Shown here piece after piece: positions 30,783 through 38,608 of a DNA stretch of 64,000 nt (within the stretch, counting starts at the first letter, position 1; every line of letters starts with the position of its first letter). Both the position numbers and the translations under genes were made by a program. Under the pieces are notes generated by a model. It was not told the DNA's origin. It worked only from the letters and a program-made list of their open reading frames with translations, and did not search any database. The stretch comes from Nannocystis sp. RBIL2. Lineage in GTDB: Bacteria; Myxococcota_A; Polyangia; Nannocystales; Nannocystaceae. The stretch covers positions 2,774,001 through 2,838,000 of the forward strand of contig NZ_JAPNJW010000001.1 in the NCBI RefSeq assembly GCF_026626745.1. The letters run 5' to 3'.

Positions 30783-30971
30783 ATGGAGTTGACCTTGCTC
30801 TTCGTCTACGCACTGCCGGTAGTGACCGTGTTGGCGCTCGGGCTGCTCGGCACGACCCGGCGCCTCGGCTTCTGGTGGACGGTGCTGCTGTCGATCGTGC
30901 TGACGCCGATCGGCGGATTCATCGCCACCCTGCTCTCGGGTCCGCGCAAGGCCAGACGGCGAGCAGGTTGA
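30783..30971 (+). CDS. 62-residue two-helix membrane peptide
   Basis: A strong AAGGAG lies 7 nt before the ATG at 30783, 16 bp after the DUF697 stop. Two hydrophobic segments (LTLLFVYALPVVTVLALGLLG and WWTVLLSIVLTPIGGFIATLL) are separated by TTRRLGF, and the tail is basic (GPRKARRRAG). This is the layout of small inner-membrane proteins that modulate larger partners. No family is recognised; its place just ahead of the SPFH gene suggests it acts with it. Confidence 0.8.
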   Translation: MELTLLFVYALPVVTVLALGLLGTTRRLGFWWTVLLSIVLTPIGGFIATLLSGPRKARRRAG

Positions 30972-30977
30972 CGTCTC

Positions 30978-31964
30978 ATGGCGAAGACCCGGGAGAAGAA
31001 AGAGGTCGGCGACCGGTCGTCCTTGCGCGAGTGGAGCGAGAGGACGCTCGGCCAGGTCGAATACCTCACCTACACCGCGCTGGTCGTGGTGCTGCTGTTG
31101 CTCGGCTTCCTGTGGCCGCGGATGTTCATCACCGTCCCGACTGGCAGCCAGGGGGTGATGTACCGCTATTTCGCCGGAGGCACCGTGACAGACAGGGTGT
31201 GGGGCGAAGGGCTGCACGTCATCCCGCCGTGGGATCACCTGACGCTGTACGAGGTGCGCCTGCAGCAGAAGACGTTGAATTTCGACGTCCTCAGCGACGA
31301 GGGGCTCAACCTGCAGGTCGCCGTATCGGTGAAGTTCCGGCCGTACAGCGACATGCTCGGGCATCTCCACCGCGACATCGGCCCCGATTACTTCGAGCGG
31401 GTGATAAAGCCCGACATCCAGGCCCACGTCCGGCGGACCTTCGGGGATCGGTCGGCGCACAAGATCTACTCGAGCGCCAACGACCTGATGCTCGAATTGC
31501 GGCGGATCTCCGCGCTCAGCCGCAAAGAACTCGGCGACGGCGAGGAGAAGAAGCCGTACGCTCAGATCCAGGAGCTCGATCTGGTCGACCTCGAGTTGCC
31601 CGATGCGGTCCTCGCCGCGATCGCCGAGAAGTACCGCCAGGAACAGCTCACGCTCGAGTATCGCCACAGGCTGGAGCGCGAGGAGGCGGAGGCCCAGCGC
31701 AAGCGGACCGAGGCGAGCGGCATCCGCGACTACAACACGATCATCGGCGAGCTCTCCCCCGACGTGCTGCGCTGGCGCGACCTCGAAGCGACGTCGGAGC
31801 TCGCCAAGTCGTCCAACTCCAAGGTGGTCGTCCTCGGCGGAGGGGCCGGCTCGAACTCCTCGCTGCTGTTCAACGTCGGTAATGACTCGACGACGGCTTC
31901 GTCGTCGGCCTCCGCGTCGTCGGCCTCCGAATCGGCGGCCCCCGCGTCGCCGGCCGCGCCCTGA
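30978..31964 (+). CDS. SPFH/prohibitin-family membrane protein
   Basis: This is a 328-residue protein. One transmembrane helix (YTALVVVLLLLGFLW, about 33-48) is followed by an SPFH domain with the entry motif TVPTGSQGVMYRYFAGG. The block VYGEGLHVIPPW-type sequence appears here as WGEGLHVIPPWDHLTLYEVRL, then QTLNF-like QKTLNFDVLSDEGLNLQV. A charged coiled-coil region (about 205-250) is rich in Glu and Arg. The tail is a Ser/Ala low-complexity stretch (SSASASSASESAAPASPAAP). Such proteins form oligomeric scaffolds in membranes and regulate proteases. It ends 6 bp from the stop of the convergent gene. Confidence 0.9.
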   Translation: MAKTREKKEVGDRSSLREWSERTLGQVEYLTYTALVVVLLLLGFLWPRMFITVPTGSQGVMYRYFAGGTVTDRVWGEGLHVIPPWDHLTLYEVRLQQKTLNFDVLSDEGLNLQVAVSVKFRPYSDMLGHLHRDIGPDYFERVIKPDIQAHVRRTFGDRSAHKIYSSANDLMLELRRISALSRKELGDGEEKKPYAQIQELDLVDLELPDAVLAAIAEKYRQEQLTLEYRHRLEREEAEAQRKRTEASGIRDYNTIIGELSPDVLRWRDLEATSELAKSSNSKVVVLGGGAGSNSSLLFNVGNDSTTASSSASASSASESAAPASPAAP

Positions 31965-31970
31965 GCTCGC

Positions 31971-33506
31971 TCAGCTCCGGCCGGTCGCGTCTCGCCACAG
32001 CTCGAGGAGCCGGAGCAGCACCGGCCCGTCCGGCCGCGGCGGCTCCTCGAGGTTCGGCTCGAGCTCGACGCCAAAGCGACGCATGTCGAGGAAGGGGTTC
32101 TTCTCGAGGTCGAAAGCGCCGAGCGGCCGGTCGAGCCGCCCCGGGCGCAGGCCATATGAGATCGCGCTCCGCTGAACCTCTTCGCGCTCGAGGTATTGCA
32201 GCCAGCGCCGCGCGGCGTCGAGTGCAGGCGCGCGCTCCCCGTCGTCGGGCCACATCAGCACCGCGGGGTGCTCGGCGACGATGGTCGGCGACGGGTAGTA
32301 CACCCGGACCTCTCCGAGCTCGTCGGATTTGAGTCGCGCGAGGATCGGGAAGACGAGGCTCTCGTAGGTGATGACGCCGTCGTAGCTCTTCGGGCCGAGG
32401 TCGAAGACGTGGTCGGTCAGCAGGAACGCGGAGGCGAACCACTCGTCACGCCCCGCGTTGCAGCGCCGCATCCACCGCTGCAAGACCTCGCCCTCGCCCT
32501 CGAGCGCGAGCGAGATGTCGCCGGCGGTGCCGGCGAGGAGGTATTGCCGGGCCATCAGCAGGAGCGTCGACATGCCCCCGGCGGAGGACGTCGGCGCGGG
32601 GAACCCCAGCTTGACGCGGCCCCAGGAGCGCAGCTCTTCGGGCGTCGGAAGCAGCAGAGCGGCGGGCTTCGGCGGGACTCCAGGGGTGGAGCGCTTTTTT
32701 TTCGCCGCGAGCCGCGAGTCGGGCGGCGGCGGCGGCGGGTTCCGCTGGGTGAACCAATCGAGCCAGGTACCCGGGAGCATGTCCTCCTGCAGCACACCGT
32801 CGAGCGCGGGCGCGCGAGGAATCGTGGGACAGAGCGCGTCGACCCAGAACCCCAGCCCTTCGCGGTCGGCCTCGCGGATCGCCTGCAGCGTTCGGAGCTG
32901 CTCCTCGTGGAGCAGGGCGACGAGCGGCGAGCGGACGAGGGGGCGCCGCTCGTCCAGCCGGAACAGCAATTCGGGGGACTGCTCTCGCCAGCGAATTTCC
33001 AGGTAGCGCAGGGTGAGCTCCTCGGCCGCCGCCCACAGCGTCGGTCGCAGTTCACCGCGGAGAATGGCATTGGCAGTCTCGAAATCGTCGCCCGCGGTCA
33101 GTCGCAGCTGGATGTTCGGGCACTGCTCCATGAAGGCGTCGGCGGCTTGCGAGAGCCAGGGCCCCTGATCGATGCTGTGGACGACCTCGACGAGGTGCGG
33201 TTTTCCGAGCGGGCCAGGAGGGCCGCAATCGGGCGCTGCGTCGCCGAGTTCGTCCCGGACCTCGACAAAGTCGGCGGCCGGTGGGACGGCGTCGACCAGG
33301 TTACCGCCGATTGCCATGAACGCCGCGATGACGCCGACCAGGGCCCACAAGGCGCCGAGAAACAGCGCATTGCCGACGATGGAGCCCCATCCCCGGGGGC
33401 CCTCCTCATCCTCACGCGAGGCCGGTTTGCGGCGGCCGAGCCTGAACAGCGCGATCACGAGTGCGGAGAGCGCGATGGCGAGGCCGATGCGAATCGCCGC
33501 CTCCAT
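31971..33506 (-). CDS. Membrane-anchored extracellular solute-binding-like protein
   Basis: The start at 33506 follows GAGGTG and gives 511 residues beginning with a transmembrane helix (IGLAIALSALVIALF). A second helix lies at about 40-70. The rest looks like a periplasmic type II binding protein: VEVVHSIDQGPWLSQAADAFMEQCPNI early on, and a SYDGVITYESLVFPIL block late, as in VWA-associated or ABC-type binding domains. A Pro-rich linker with a basic AAKKKRS stretch interrupts the domain near its middle. No permease is nearby, so it may be a sensor rather than a transporter component. It is convergent with the SPFH gene, and functional linkage is inferred. Confidence 0.65.
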   Translation of the reverse strand: MEAAIRIGLAIALSALVIALFRLGRRKPASREDEEGPRGWGSIVGNALFLGALWALVGVIAAFMAIGGNLVDAVPPAADFVEVRDELGDAAPDCGPPGPLGKPHLVEVVHSIDQGPWLSQAADAFMEQCPNIQLRLTAGDDFETANAILRGELRPTLWAAAEELTLRYLEIRWREQSPELLFRLDERRPLVRSPLVALLHEEQLRTLQAIREADREGLGFWVDALCPTIPRAPALDGVLQEDMLPGTWLDWFTQRNPPPPPPDSRLAAKKKRSTPGVPPKPAALLLPTPEELRSWGRVKLGFPAPTSSAGGMSTLLLMARQYLLAGTAGDISLALEGEGEVLQRWMRRCNAGRDEWFASAFLLTDHVFDLGPKSYDGVITYESLVFPILARLKSDELGEVRVYYPSPTIVAEHPAVLMWPDDGERAPALDAARRWLQYLEREEVQRSAISYGLRPGRLDRPLGAFDLEKNPFLDMRRFGVELEPNLEEPPRPDGPVLLRLLELWRDATGRS

Positions 33507-33804
33507 CACGCACACCTCGAAACGCGGCGACCTGCGCACACTGGGGCGTCCGTAAACATTGCGAGGGCATCCTCGCACACGGGCTTCAGGGCGTCAAACG
33601 ATGTGTAGATCATTCCGTTCGCATTCACGCCGAGCCGATACGAGGGGGCGCCGACCTCCTCGGCGCAGCTCGAGCGCGATCGTCGGCTCGGCGCAGGACC
33701 GTCACGGTGCGCCGATCACGAGGTCGATCACGGTCTCTCCGGGGTGCTCCCGGTGGCGCCGGGGTCGCGGGTCAGCGAGGGCGCCGGACGAGCGACTCGT
33801 GTCG

Positions 33805-34383
33805 TCAGTCCAGACCGAGCAGATCCGCGATGCGATCGACGTCGGCCGGCGCGAGCAGGTACACCGGACGCGCGCCGCGTCTCCACCCGCCGACGACCAC
33901 CTCGTCGCGGCGCGCCGGAGAGTCCTGCGCCGCCGCGCTGGGCTCGCTCGACGGCCCGCCCAGGGCGCGCCCATCGAGGCTGACTTCCAGGTGCGACCCG
34001 GCCTGCCCGGAGAGCGCAATTCGGACCCGGCGCGCGCGCCGGCTCGCGCCTCGTCGCACCACCCGCAGGCCGACACGACGGCCTCGCCCGACGCGAACGA
34101 ACAGCGGTACGCAGTCGAACTCGACCACGAGTTCGGCCACGTCGAGCCAGCGCGCAGGCACGAGCTCGAGCGAGGGCACCACGATCTCTTCGCGCGTCCC
34201 GGGCACGGTCACTGCGAGCCCGGCATTCGCTCCGCCGCTCGTGGCCCGGAGCAGGCGCGCGAACTGCCGCCGCTGGATCGCCTCCCGGGCCGCGCCGTAC
34301 GTCGCCGAGATCGCCGCGACCAGGTCCGCGAGTTCCACCGCCGGCGCGAGGCCGGATCGCCGCGTTCGCGTCGACGCCGTCAT
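33805..34383 (-). CDS. Divergent DUF2589-like protein (third member of the set)
   Basis: The start at 34383 overlaps the stop of the upstream gene in an ATGA, so the two are translationally coupled. This gives 192 residues. The plan follows the DUF2589 proteins upstream: an N-terminal helical part (ELADLVAAISATYGAAREAIQRRQFARLL), then a beta part with VVPSLELVPARWLDVAELVVEFD, comparable to the VPLLAIL...VKSVDIVFD of its neighbour. The final third is Arg/Ser/Ala-rich and ends in PVYLLAPADVDRIADLLGL. Assignment to the family is by this pattern only; function unknown. Confidence 0.6.
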   Translation of the reverse strand: MTASTRTRRSGLAPAVELADLVAAISATYGAAREAIQRRQFARLLRATSGGANAGLAVTVPGTREEIVVPSLELVPARWLDVAELVVEFDCVPLFVRVGRGRRVGLRVVRRGASRRARRVRIALSGQAGSHLEVSLDGRALGGPSSEPSAAAQDSPARRDEVVVGGWRRGARPVYLLAPADVDRIADLLGLD

Positions 34384-34637
34384 GTCTGCAGCCATTGGGG
34401 TCGGCGCGTGAATCCGACTTGGTAGGTCGTCCATTGCAAGACGACGTTGTGCTCGCCGACCTGCAGGATCGAGAAGCTCTTCTCGATCCCGACGATCCTC
34501 CCCTTCGGTTGGCCGGAGAGGCATTGGTTGAGCAGGCGGACCGCCTCCCCGACGCGCTCCTCGCTCTGGAGGTCGGCCGGGTTGCTGCTCCCGATCACGA
34601 TCCGCTTGATGAATACGATGTCGGTCAGATCAATCAT
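34380..34637 (-). CDS. Small conserved-looking hypothetical protein in the DUF2589 unit
   Basis: This is an 85-residue protein with GAGG 6 nt before the ATG. Its sequence (MIDLTDIVFIKRIVIGSSN, RIVGIEKSFSILQVGEHNVV and WTTYQVGFTRRP) suggests a small mixed alpha/beta domain. There is no signal peptide or membrane segment. It lies 7 bp after one DUF2589 gene and overlaps the next gene by ATGA, so it is made in step with both. The family is not recognised. Confidence 0.75.
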   Translation of the reverse strand: MIDLTDIVFIKRIVIGSSNPADLQSEERVGEAVRLLNQCLSGQPKGRIVGIEKSFSILQVGEHNVVLQWTTYQVGFTRRPQWLQT

Positions 34638-34644
34638 CGGGGCC

Positions 34645-35157
34645 TCAGATCAGCTTGTTGAGCCGCGCCAGGAGTCTCGACACACCCTCGGGGACCTCGC
34701 CCGCCCGCACCTTGAGGGTCACGGTCGCGGCGCCTTGCTTTCGCTCCTCGGGGCCGGTCTCCACGTCGATCGTCGTCACGCGCTTCCGGCCGCTCCACCC
34801 TTGATGTTCACGCGCGGTCGGGCCGGCGTCGGGGTCGGCGCCACCGACCGCGTGCGCGCGCTCGTGGACCTCCTCGGACACGCTCCCGAGCTCGGTGGTG
34901 AAGTTGATCTCCATCTCCTCGATCGCAAGGTGCGTGACGTTGACCATGGCGATCAGCGGCACCTGCAGCCGGGCGAGCTCTCCGGGTCGAGCCCCCGGGT
35001 CGCTGCGTGGCAGATCGAGGTCGACCATCACGGGGTGATTGTCCGCGTCGAAGAAGCTGCGGATATCGCTGAGCTGGTGGCGGCGGATGACGTGCTCGGC
35101 GTCGACGACTGCGTCGGCGAGCGCCGTGACCAGGTGATCGAAACGTATACGGGGCAT
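34645..35157 (-). CDS. DUF2589-family protein
   Basis: The ATG at 35157 was chosen over a TTG two codons upstream because GAAGG is 8 nt away; it gives 170 residues. The N-terminus is helical (IRFDHLVTALADAVVDAEHVI). A strand segment LARLQVPLIAMVNVTHLAIEEMEINFTTEL carries the signature VPLIA...V..+.++...I.F of DUF2589. A charged central loop is followed by KRVTTIDVET and a strand pair, then EVPEGVSRLLARLNKLI, which parallels the GMPEGLARVLDIV end of the gene at 35351. The family's role is unknown. Cytoplasmic location is likely, since no signal is seen. Confidence 0.75.
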   Translation of the reverse strand: MPRIRFDHLVTALADAVVDAEHVIRRHQLSDIRSFFDADNHPVMVDLDLPRSDPGARPGELARLQVPLIAMVNVTHLAIEEMEINFTTELGSVSEEVHERAHAVGGADPDAGPTAREHQGWSGRKRVTTIDVETGPEERKQGAATVTLKVRAGEVPEGVSRLLARLNKLI

Positions 35158-35289
35158 TGTCAAGACCTTCGCGGGTGAGAGAGGCTCGGCGCTTTCCTCG
35201 AGCTCGAGGACCGCCGATCGCGCGGGACGACGCCCCGCGCGCGGGCGTACACGACCCCCGAAAAAGGGGTGACGACGTGTCGCAGGCTC

Positions 35290-35327
35290 CCGGGCGGTGA
35301 GTCGGCCGACGCCGGCTCACCGCCCGG
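35290..35327 (-). terminator. Strong hairpin after the upstream DUF2589 gene
   Basis: CCGGGCGGTGAG (35290-35301) pairs perfectly with CTCACCGCCCGG (35316-35327), with a 14-nt GC-rich loop. It lies 24 bp past the stop of the gene at 35351-36028 and before the next start. It probably divides the region into two transcription units. There is no U-tract. Confidence 0.65.
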
Positions 35328-35350
35328 AGCGCTCGTTCGCTACGTCAATG

Positions 35351-36028
35351 CTACGGCGTCGACGCGGGCGCCGGCGCCGGGCTGGGGTCGTTCGCGGCCG
35401 CATCGGCCGGCTTGCTGATGGCGATCGGCGCGATGGCCGACTGCACGATGTCGAGGACCCGCGCCAGGCCCTCCGGCATCCCGTCGTCGCGGGCGTGCAC
35501 CTCGACGTGGTACTTGGCCGACTTGTCCGTGCTGCGCGTGTTCTCCTTGTGGGCGGCGATCGACCCGTGGACGTGCACCTCGAGGCTGAACGGGCCCCAC
35601 CCCGCCTTCCCCGTCGCGTCGAACGAGCCCTCGGAGTCCGAGGAATCCTTCGACGCCTCGGCGCTCTTGACCTCCATGTCGAACACGATGTCGACCGACT
35701 TGACCATCAGCGACGGCACGTTGAGGATCGCCAGGAGGGGCACCGAGAGCTCGACCGTCTCGAGCTTCGCCACCTTCTTGCCGGTCTCCTTGTCCTCGCT
35801 CATCTCCTGACTGGGACGCACGAATGAGAAGTCGACCTTGCGCGCGGTCGACCTCCCGGCCGGCGCCCCGTCCTTGTTGTCGCCGGCGGGCTGCTCGAAG
35901 CCGACCGTGTTGATGAAATCGGCCGTCGCCTTGGCGAGCCGGACCTGCGCGTCGCAGGCGGCGCTGAGCGGCGCACCGATGAGCTCGCCCATCGGCAGCC
36001 CGCTGAATTCGTTCCCCATGACTGTCAT
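35351..36028 (-). CDS. DUF2589-family protein
   Basis: This is a 225-residue protein with GGAG 7 nt before the ATG. It is the best match to the family in the window: LPMGELIGAPLSAACDAQVRLAKATADFINTVGF at the start, ARKVDFSFVR, then VELSVPLLAILNVPSLMVKSVDIVFDMEV near the middle. The tail carries GMPEGLARVLDIVQSAIAPIAI and a disordered Ala/Pro end. Proteins of this family are made in sets but have no established function. A perfect 12-bp hairpin follows the gene. The upstream neighbour on the same strand is the DUF1906 gene. Confidence 0.85.
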   Translation of the reverse strand: MTVMGNEFSGLPMGELIGAPLSAACDAQVRLAKATADFINTVGFEQPAGDNKDGAPAGRSTARKVDFSFVRPSQEMSEDKETGKKVAKLETVELSVPLLAILNVPSLMVKSVDIVFDMEVKSAEASKDSSDSEGSFDATGKAGWGPFSLEVHVHGSIAAHKENTRSTDKSAKYHVEVHARDDGMPEGLARVLDIVQSAIAPIAISKPADAAANDPSPAPAPASTP

Positions 36029-36180
36029 TTGTCCTCTCCTTCTGTACTCCGTACTCTAGCGTTTTCAAACCGTCCTCGACCCTCGACGCCGAGGGCGACG
36101 ACATGATATTCAATCGATGCCGAGTCTAAGCTTGATTGGAAGCGACAGCGCCCGGGCGAGCTCGACCCTCGCCGCGCGCT

Positions 36181-36849
36181 TCACGACTGCGACGGCGCAC
36201 GCACGAGCCAGCGCGGGAGCCCGCGGAGGTGGTCGCTCATGATCGTGTCGCGGTCGTACTGGATCGTCTTCGCGGGGCCCGGCCCGTGCTGGAGCATCTG
36301 ATAGCCCCGCGTCTCGACGTCGGCGACCTTCATTCCCGCCTTCCAGTAGCTCGTGAAGGCGAGCTGCCTGTAGAGTTGGAGGCCGGACAGCGCGAAGGTA
36401 CCGACATAGAGCCCGGGGGTGAAGCTCGCGCCATGGACAGCCTCGTACCAGGCGTTGGCGTAGGCGATGATGTCGGCGGTCTGCGTGCCGGCGCCCTCGA
36501 GGTCGCACCACAGGCTGAGCCCGGGCGGGCAGCCGAGCTCGGCGGCGTAATGTGCCGCCAATTGGCCGTCCTTGCCCCCCAGCGCGGCCGTCGGCGCCCA
36601 ATGGCCGGGGCGCCGGACGTGCTGGACGAGCATCAATGCCAGCCCGGCGGCGAGGATCGCCTCGGCCTCCGAGGTCGTCATGTCGTGCGCGCCCTCGTCC
36701 TCACGGTGGCTGACGTAGCGCACGCAGAAGCGATAGCCGTCGGCCGCGAAGGCCCGCGCGAGCTCCGACGTGACGACCGCGTTGGTATCGAACCCCTGGG
36801 CGCCAGGCTCGGCGTCTGCGATGATTCCAATGGGCTTTGTCACCTGCAT
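36181..36849 (-). CDS. DUF1906 glycoside-hydrolase-like domain protein
   Basis: This is a 222-residue protein with AAAGGAGA directly ahead of the ATG, one of the best ribosome sites in the window. It has the DUF1906 layout: GFDTNAVVTSELARAFAADGYRFCVRYVS at the start, EAEAILAAGLALMLVQHV, then LWCDLEGAGTQTADIIAYANAWYEAV and GLYVG. The fold is a TIM barrel like glycoside hydrolase family 25, and catalytic activity is not established for the family. No signal peptide is seen, so it would be cytoplasmic or exported by a specialised route. It heads the minus-strand set with the DUF2589 proteins. Confidence 0.85.
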   Translation of the reverse strand: MQVTKPIGIIADAEPGAQGFDTNAVVTSELARAFAADGYRFCVRYVSHREDEGAHDMTTSEAEAILAAGLALMLVQHVRRPGHWAPTAALGGKDGQLAAHYAAELGCPPGLSLWCDLEGAGTQTADIIAYANAWYEAVHGASFTPGLYVGTFALSGLQLYRQLAFTSYWKAGMKVADVETRGYQMLQHGPGPAKTIQYDRDTIMSDHLRGLPRWLVRAPSQS

Positions 36850-37399
36850 TCTCCTTTGTCGTGCAACACCTGCGTCGACGGGCTCTACGGGCCTCGTCGC
36901 TCACAATGGCGATAGACAGGACCTTAGCTCGCCACGACAGCGGCGAATAGACCGTCGCGTGAGCACGGAGATTGTCCTGCGGCGGATGAATCTCGGTTGA
37001 ATACGAACAGCGCGCGCCTCCGGACACGAAGGTTGCGAGTCCTCGGCGCGTCGCCGCGCCCCCGGTCGGCGCCGCGCCGCCGCGTCTGGCCGCGGCGTGG
37101 TCACCGGCGCGCGTCGAACCGGCGAGCGCTCGCGGCGACTCCAGTGATCCAAGGAGAGGGCGAACTCGGCGCGCGCCGTCGCGGCGACGCTCGACCTCCG
37201 CAAGGAAGAGGCCGCCGAGCGTTCGCCGCCGATGTTCGCCTCGCGCCCCGCGAGCGTCGAGCCGGCCGTCGCCGGCGGACCTGTTCCGCGCCCGCGCGGG
37301 CGCTCGTGGTCGCGCGATCGAACGCTGCTATCCACGGGTCGAGCCAGCCGCGCAGTTCGCCGGGGCCGCGGCGCGGTCATGAGGGAGGGACGTGCAGTC
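36850..37399. other. Intergenic region upstream of the channel operon
   Basis: This region lies between divergent units. It is very GC-rich, and the open frames in it have Arg-rich, protein-unlike translations. I see no RNA, repeat or clear promoter. Confidence 0.5.
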
Positions 37400-37576
37400 A
37401 TGAAGACCGTCGTCGAGCCGTTCGACGAGTTCAACGCGGCCGAGCCCGCCGTCCGGGTGACGGGAGCCCTGCCCCGTCGCGGCGCGGCCGAAGCCGACGG
37501 GTTGCGCGAACGCTCGGCGGCGAGCTTGCTCGGCGACGACTACCCGGTCGCCCCGCGTCCGCGACCGGGGGCCTGA
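37400..37576 (+). CDS. Small hypothetical protein ahead of the ion channel
   Basis: This is a 58-residue ORF from the ATG at 37400 (an in-frame ATG also lies at 37379), with GGAGGG about 9 nt upstream. It starts MKTVVEPFDEFNAAEP and ends in a Pro/Arg tail. It stops 9 bp before the channel start, which suggests coupled translation. Family not recognised; it could be a leader or a small partner. Confidence 0.45.
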   Translation: MKTVVEPFDEFNAAEPAVRVTGALPRRGAAEADGLRERSAASLLGDDYPVAPRPRPGA

Positions 37577-37585
37577 GGTTCGACG

Positions 37586-38494
37586 ATGGCCTTCGGCGAG
37601 GGAGCGACGGACGGCCCGGGCGAGCCCCAGGACGCGCTGAGCTCCGAACGCAGCGGAGCCCTTCATCGCCTCGAGAGCTGGCTCGAGGGCCCCATGGTCG
37701 TCCTCGGGCTGATCTGGCTCGCCTTGCTCGTGGTCGAGTTCATCTGGGGCCTGCCGCGCTTCCTGGAGCTGACCTCGACGGCGATCTGGATCGTCTTCAT
37801 CGTCGACTTCGCGGTCCGCTTCGCCCTCGCCCCGGCCAAGCTCGCCTACCTGCGCCGCAACTGGCTGACCGCGCTCTCGCTGACCCTCCCCGCGCTGCGC
37901 CTGCTGCGGATCTTCCGCGCGTTCCGGGTGTTCCAGGTCGCCCGTGCGGCCCGTGGCGTCCGCCTGGTGCGTGTGATCAGTTCGGTCAATCGAGGCATGG
38001 GCGCGCTCGGCAAGAGCATGAGCCGCCGCGGCCTCGGGTACGTGGTCTCGCTGACGTTCGTCGTGCTCCTGGCCGGCTCCGCCGGGATGTACGCCTTCGA
38101 GTACGATCCCGAGGGCAACGGCCTCGACTCCTACGGCGACGCGCTGTGGTGGACGGCGATGCTGATGACCACGATCGCCTCCGAGTACTGGCCCCGCACC
38201 CCCGAGGGCCGCCTCCTGTGCCTGCTGCTCTCGGCGTTCTCGATCGGGATCATCGGCTACCTCACCGCCTCGCTCGCCACGTTCTTCGTCGGCCGCGACG
38301 CCGAGAGCGCGGAGAGCGAGATCGCAGGAGAGCGCGCGCTCCGGGCCCTGCAGCTCGAGATCGCAGCGTTGCGCGAGGAGCTCGGCGGCCGGTCGTCCCC
38401 GCAGCCGGCCGATTCGCCACGAAAGAGCGACGAGGCGTCCGGTGGCGGCACGTCGCCCGGCTCGCGGCTGCGGCCGGCCACTTCGACCGACTGA
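37586..38494 (+). CDS. Voltage-gated-type ion channel with a non-canonical pore loop
   Basis: This is a 302-residue six-helix channel of the potassium/sodium superfamily. Hydrophobic helices are at about 36-56, 66-84 and 95-103. An S4-like helix with repeated Arg lies at 104-130 (RLLRIFRAFRVFQVARAAR), followed by S5 (about 152-170), a pore loop (181-204) and S6 (209-235). The pore reads MLMTTIASEYWP. The T-T-I start of a potassium filter is present, but the GYGD filter is replaced by ASEY. A coiled-coil C-terminus (about 238-266) may tetramerise. Selectivity therefore cannot be taken as K+; an ion preference set by Glu200 is possible. Confidence 0.88.
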   Translation: MAFGEGATDGPGEPQDALSSERSGALHRLESWLEGPMVVLGLIWLALLVVEFIWGLPRFLELTSTAIWIVFIVDFAVRFALAPAKLAYLRRNWLTALSLTLPALRLLRIFRAFRVFQVARAARGVRLVRVISSVNRGMGALGKSMSRRGLGYVVSLTFVVLLAGSAGMYAFEYDPEGNGLDSYGDALWWTAMLMTTIASEYWPRTPEGRLLCLLLSAFSIGIIGYLTASLATFFVGRDAESAESEIAGERALRALQLEIAALREELGGRSSPQPADSPRKSDEASGGGTSPGSRLRPATSTD

Positions 38495-38608
38495 GCGAGC
38501 CGAGCGAGGTCTCGCCCTATTTTCAATCTGCTGACCATGGTCACGACAATACGACTTCAACGTCGCCCGAACTCGGCTCCGCGGTGCGAGGAAATTTCGC
38601 GCAAGGGA

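Noticed and set aside
32196..33608. A 470-codon plus-strand ORF over the solute-binding-like gene
   Set aside because: The minus frame has a membrane helix, ribosome site and binding-protein pattern; the plus frame has none.
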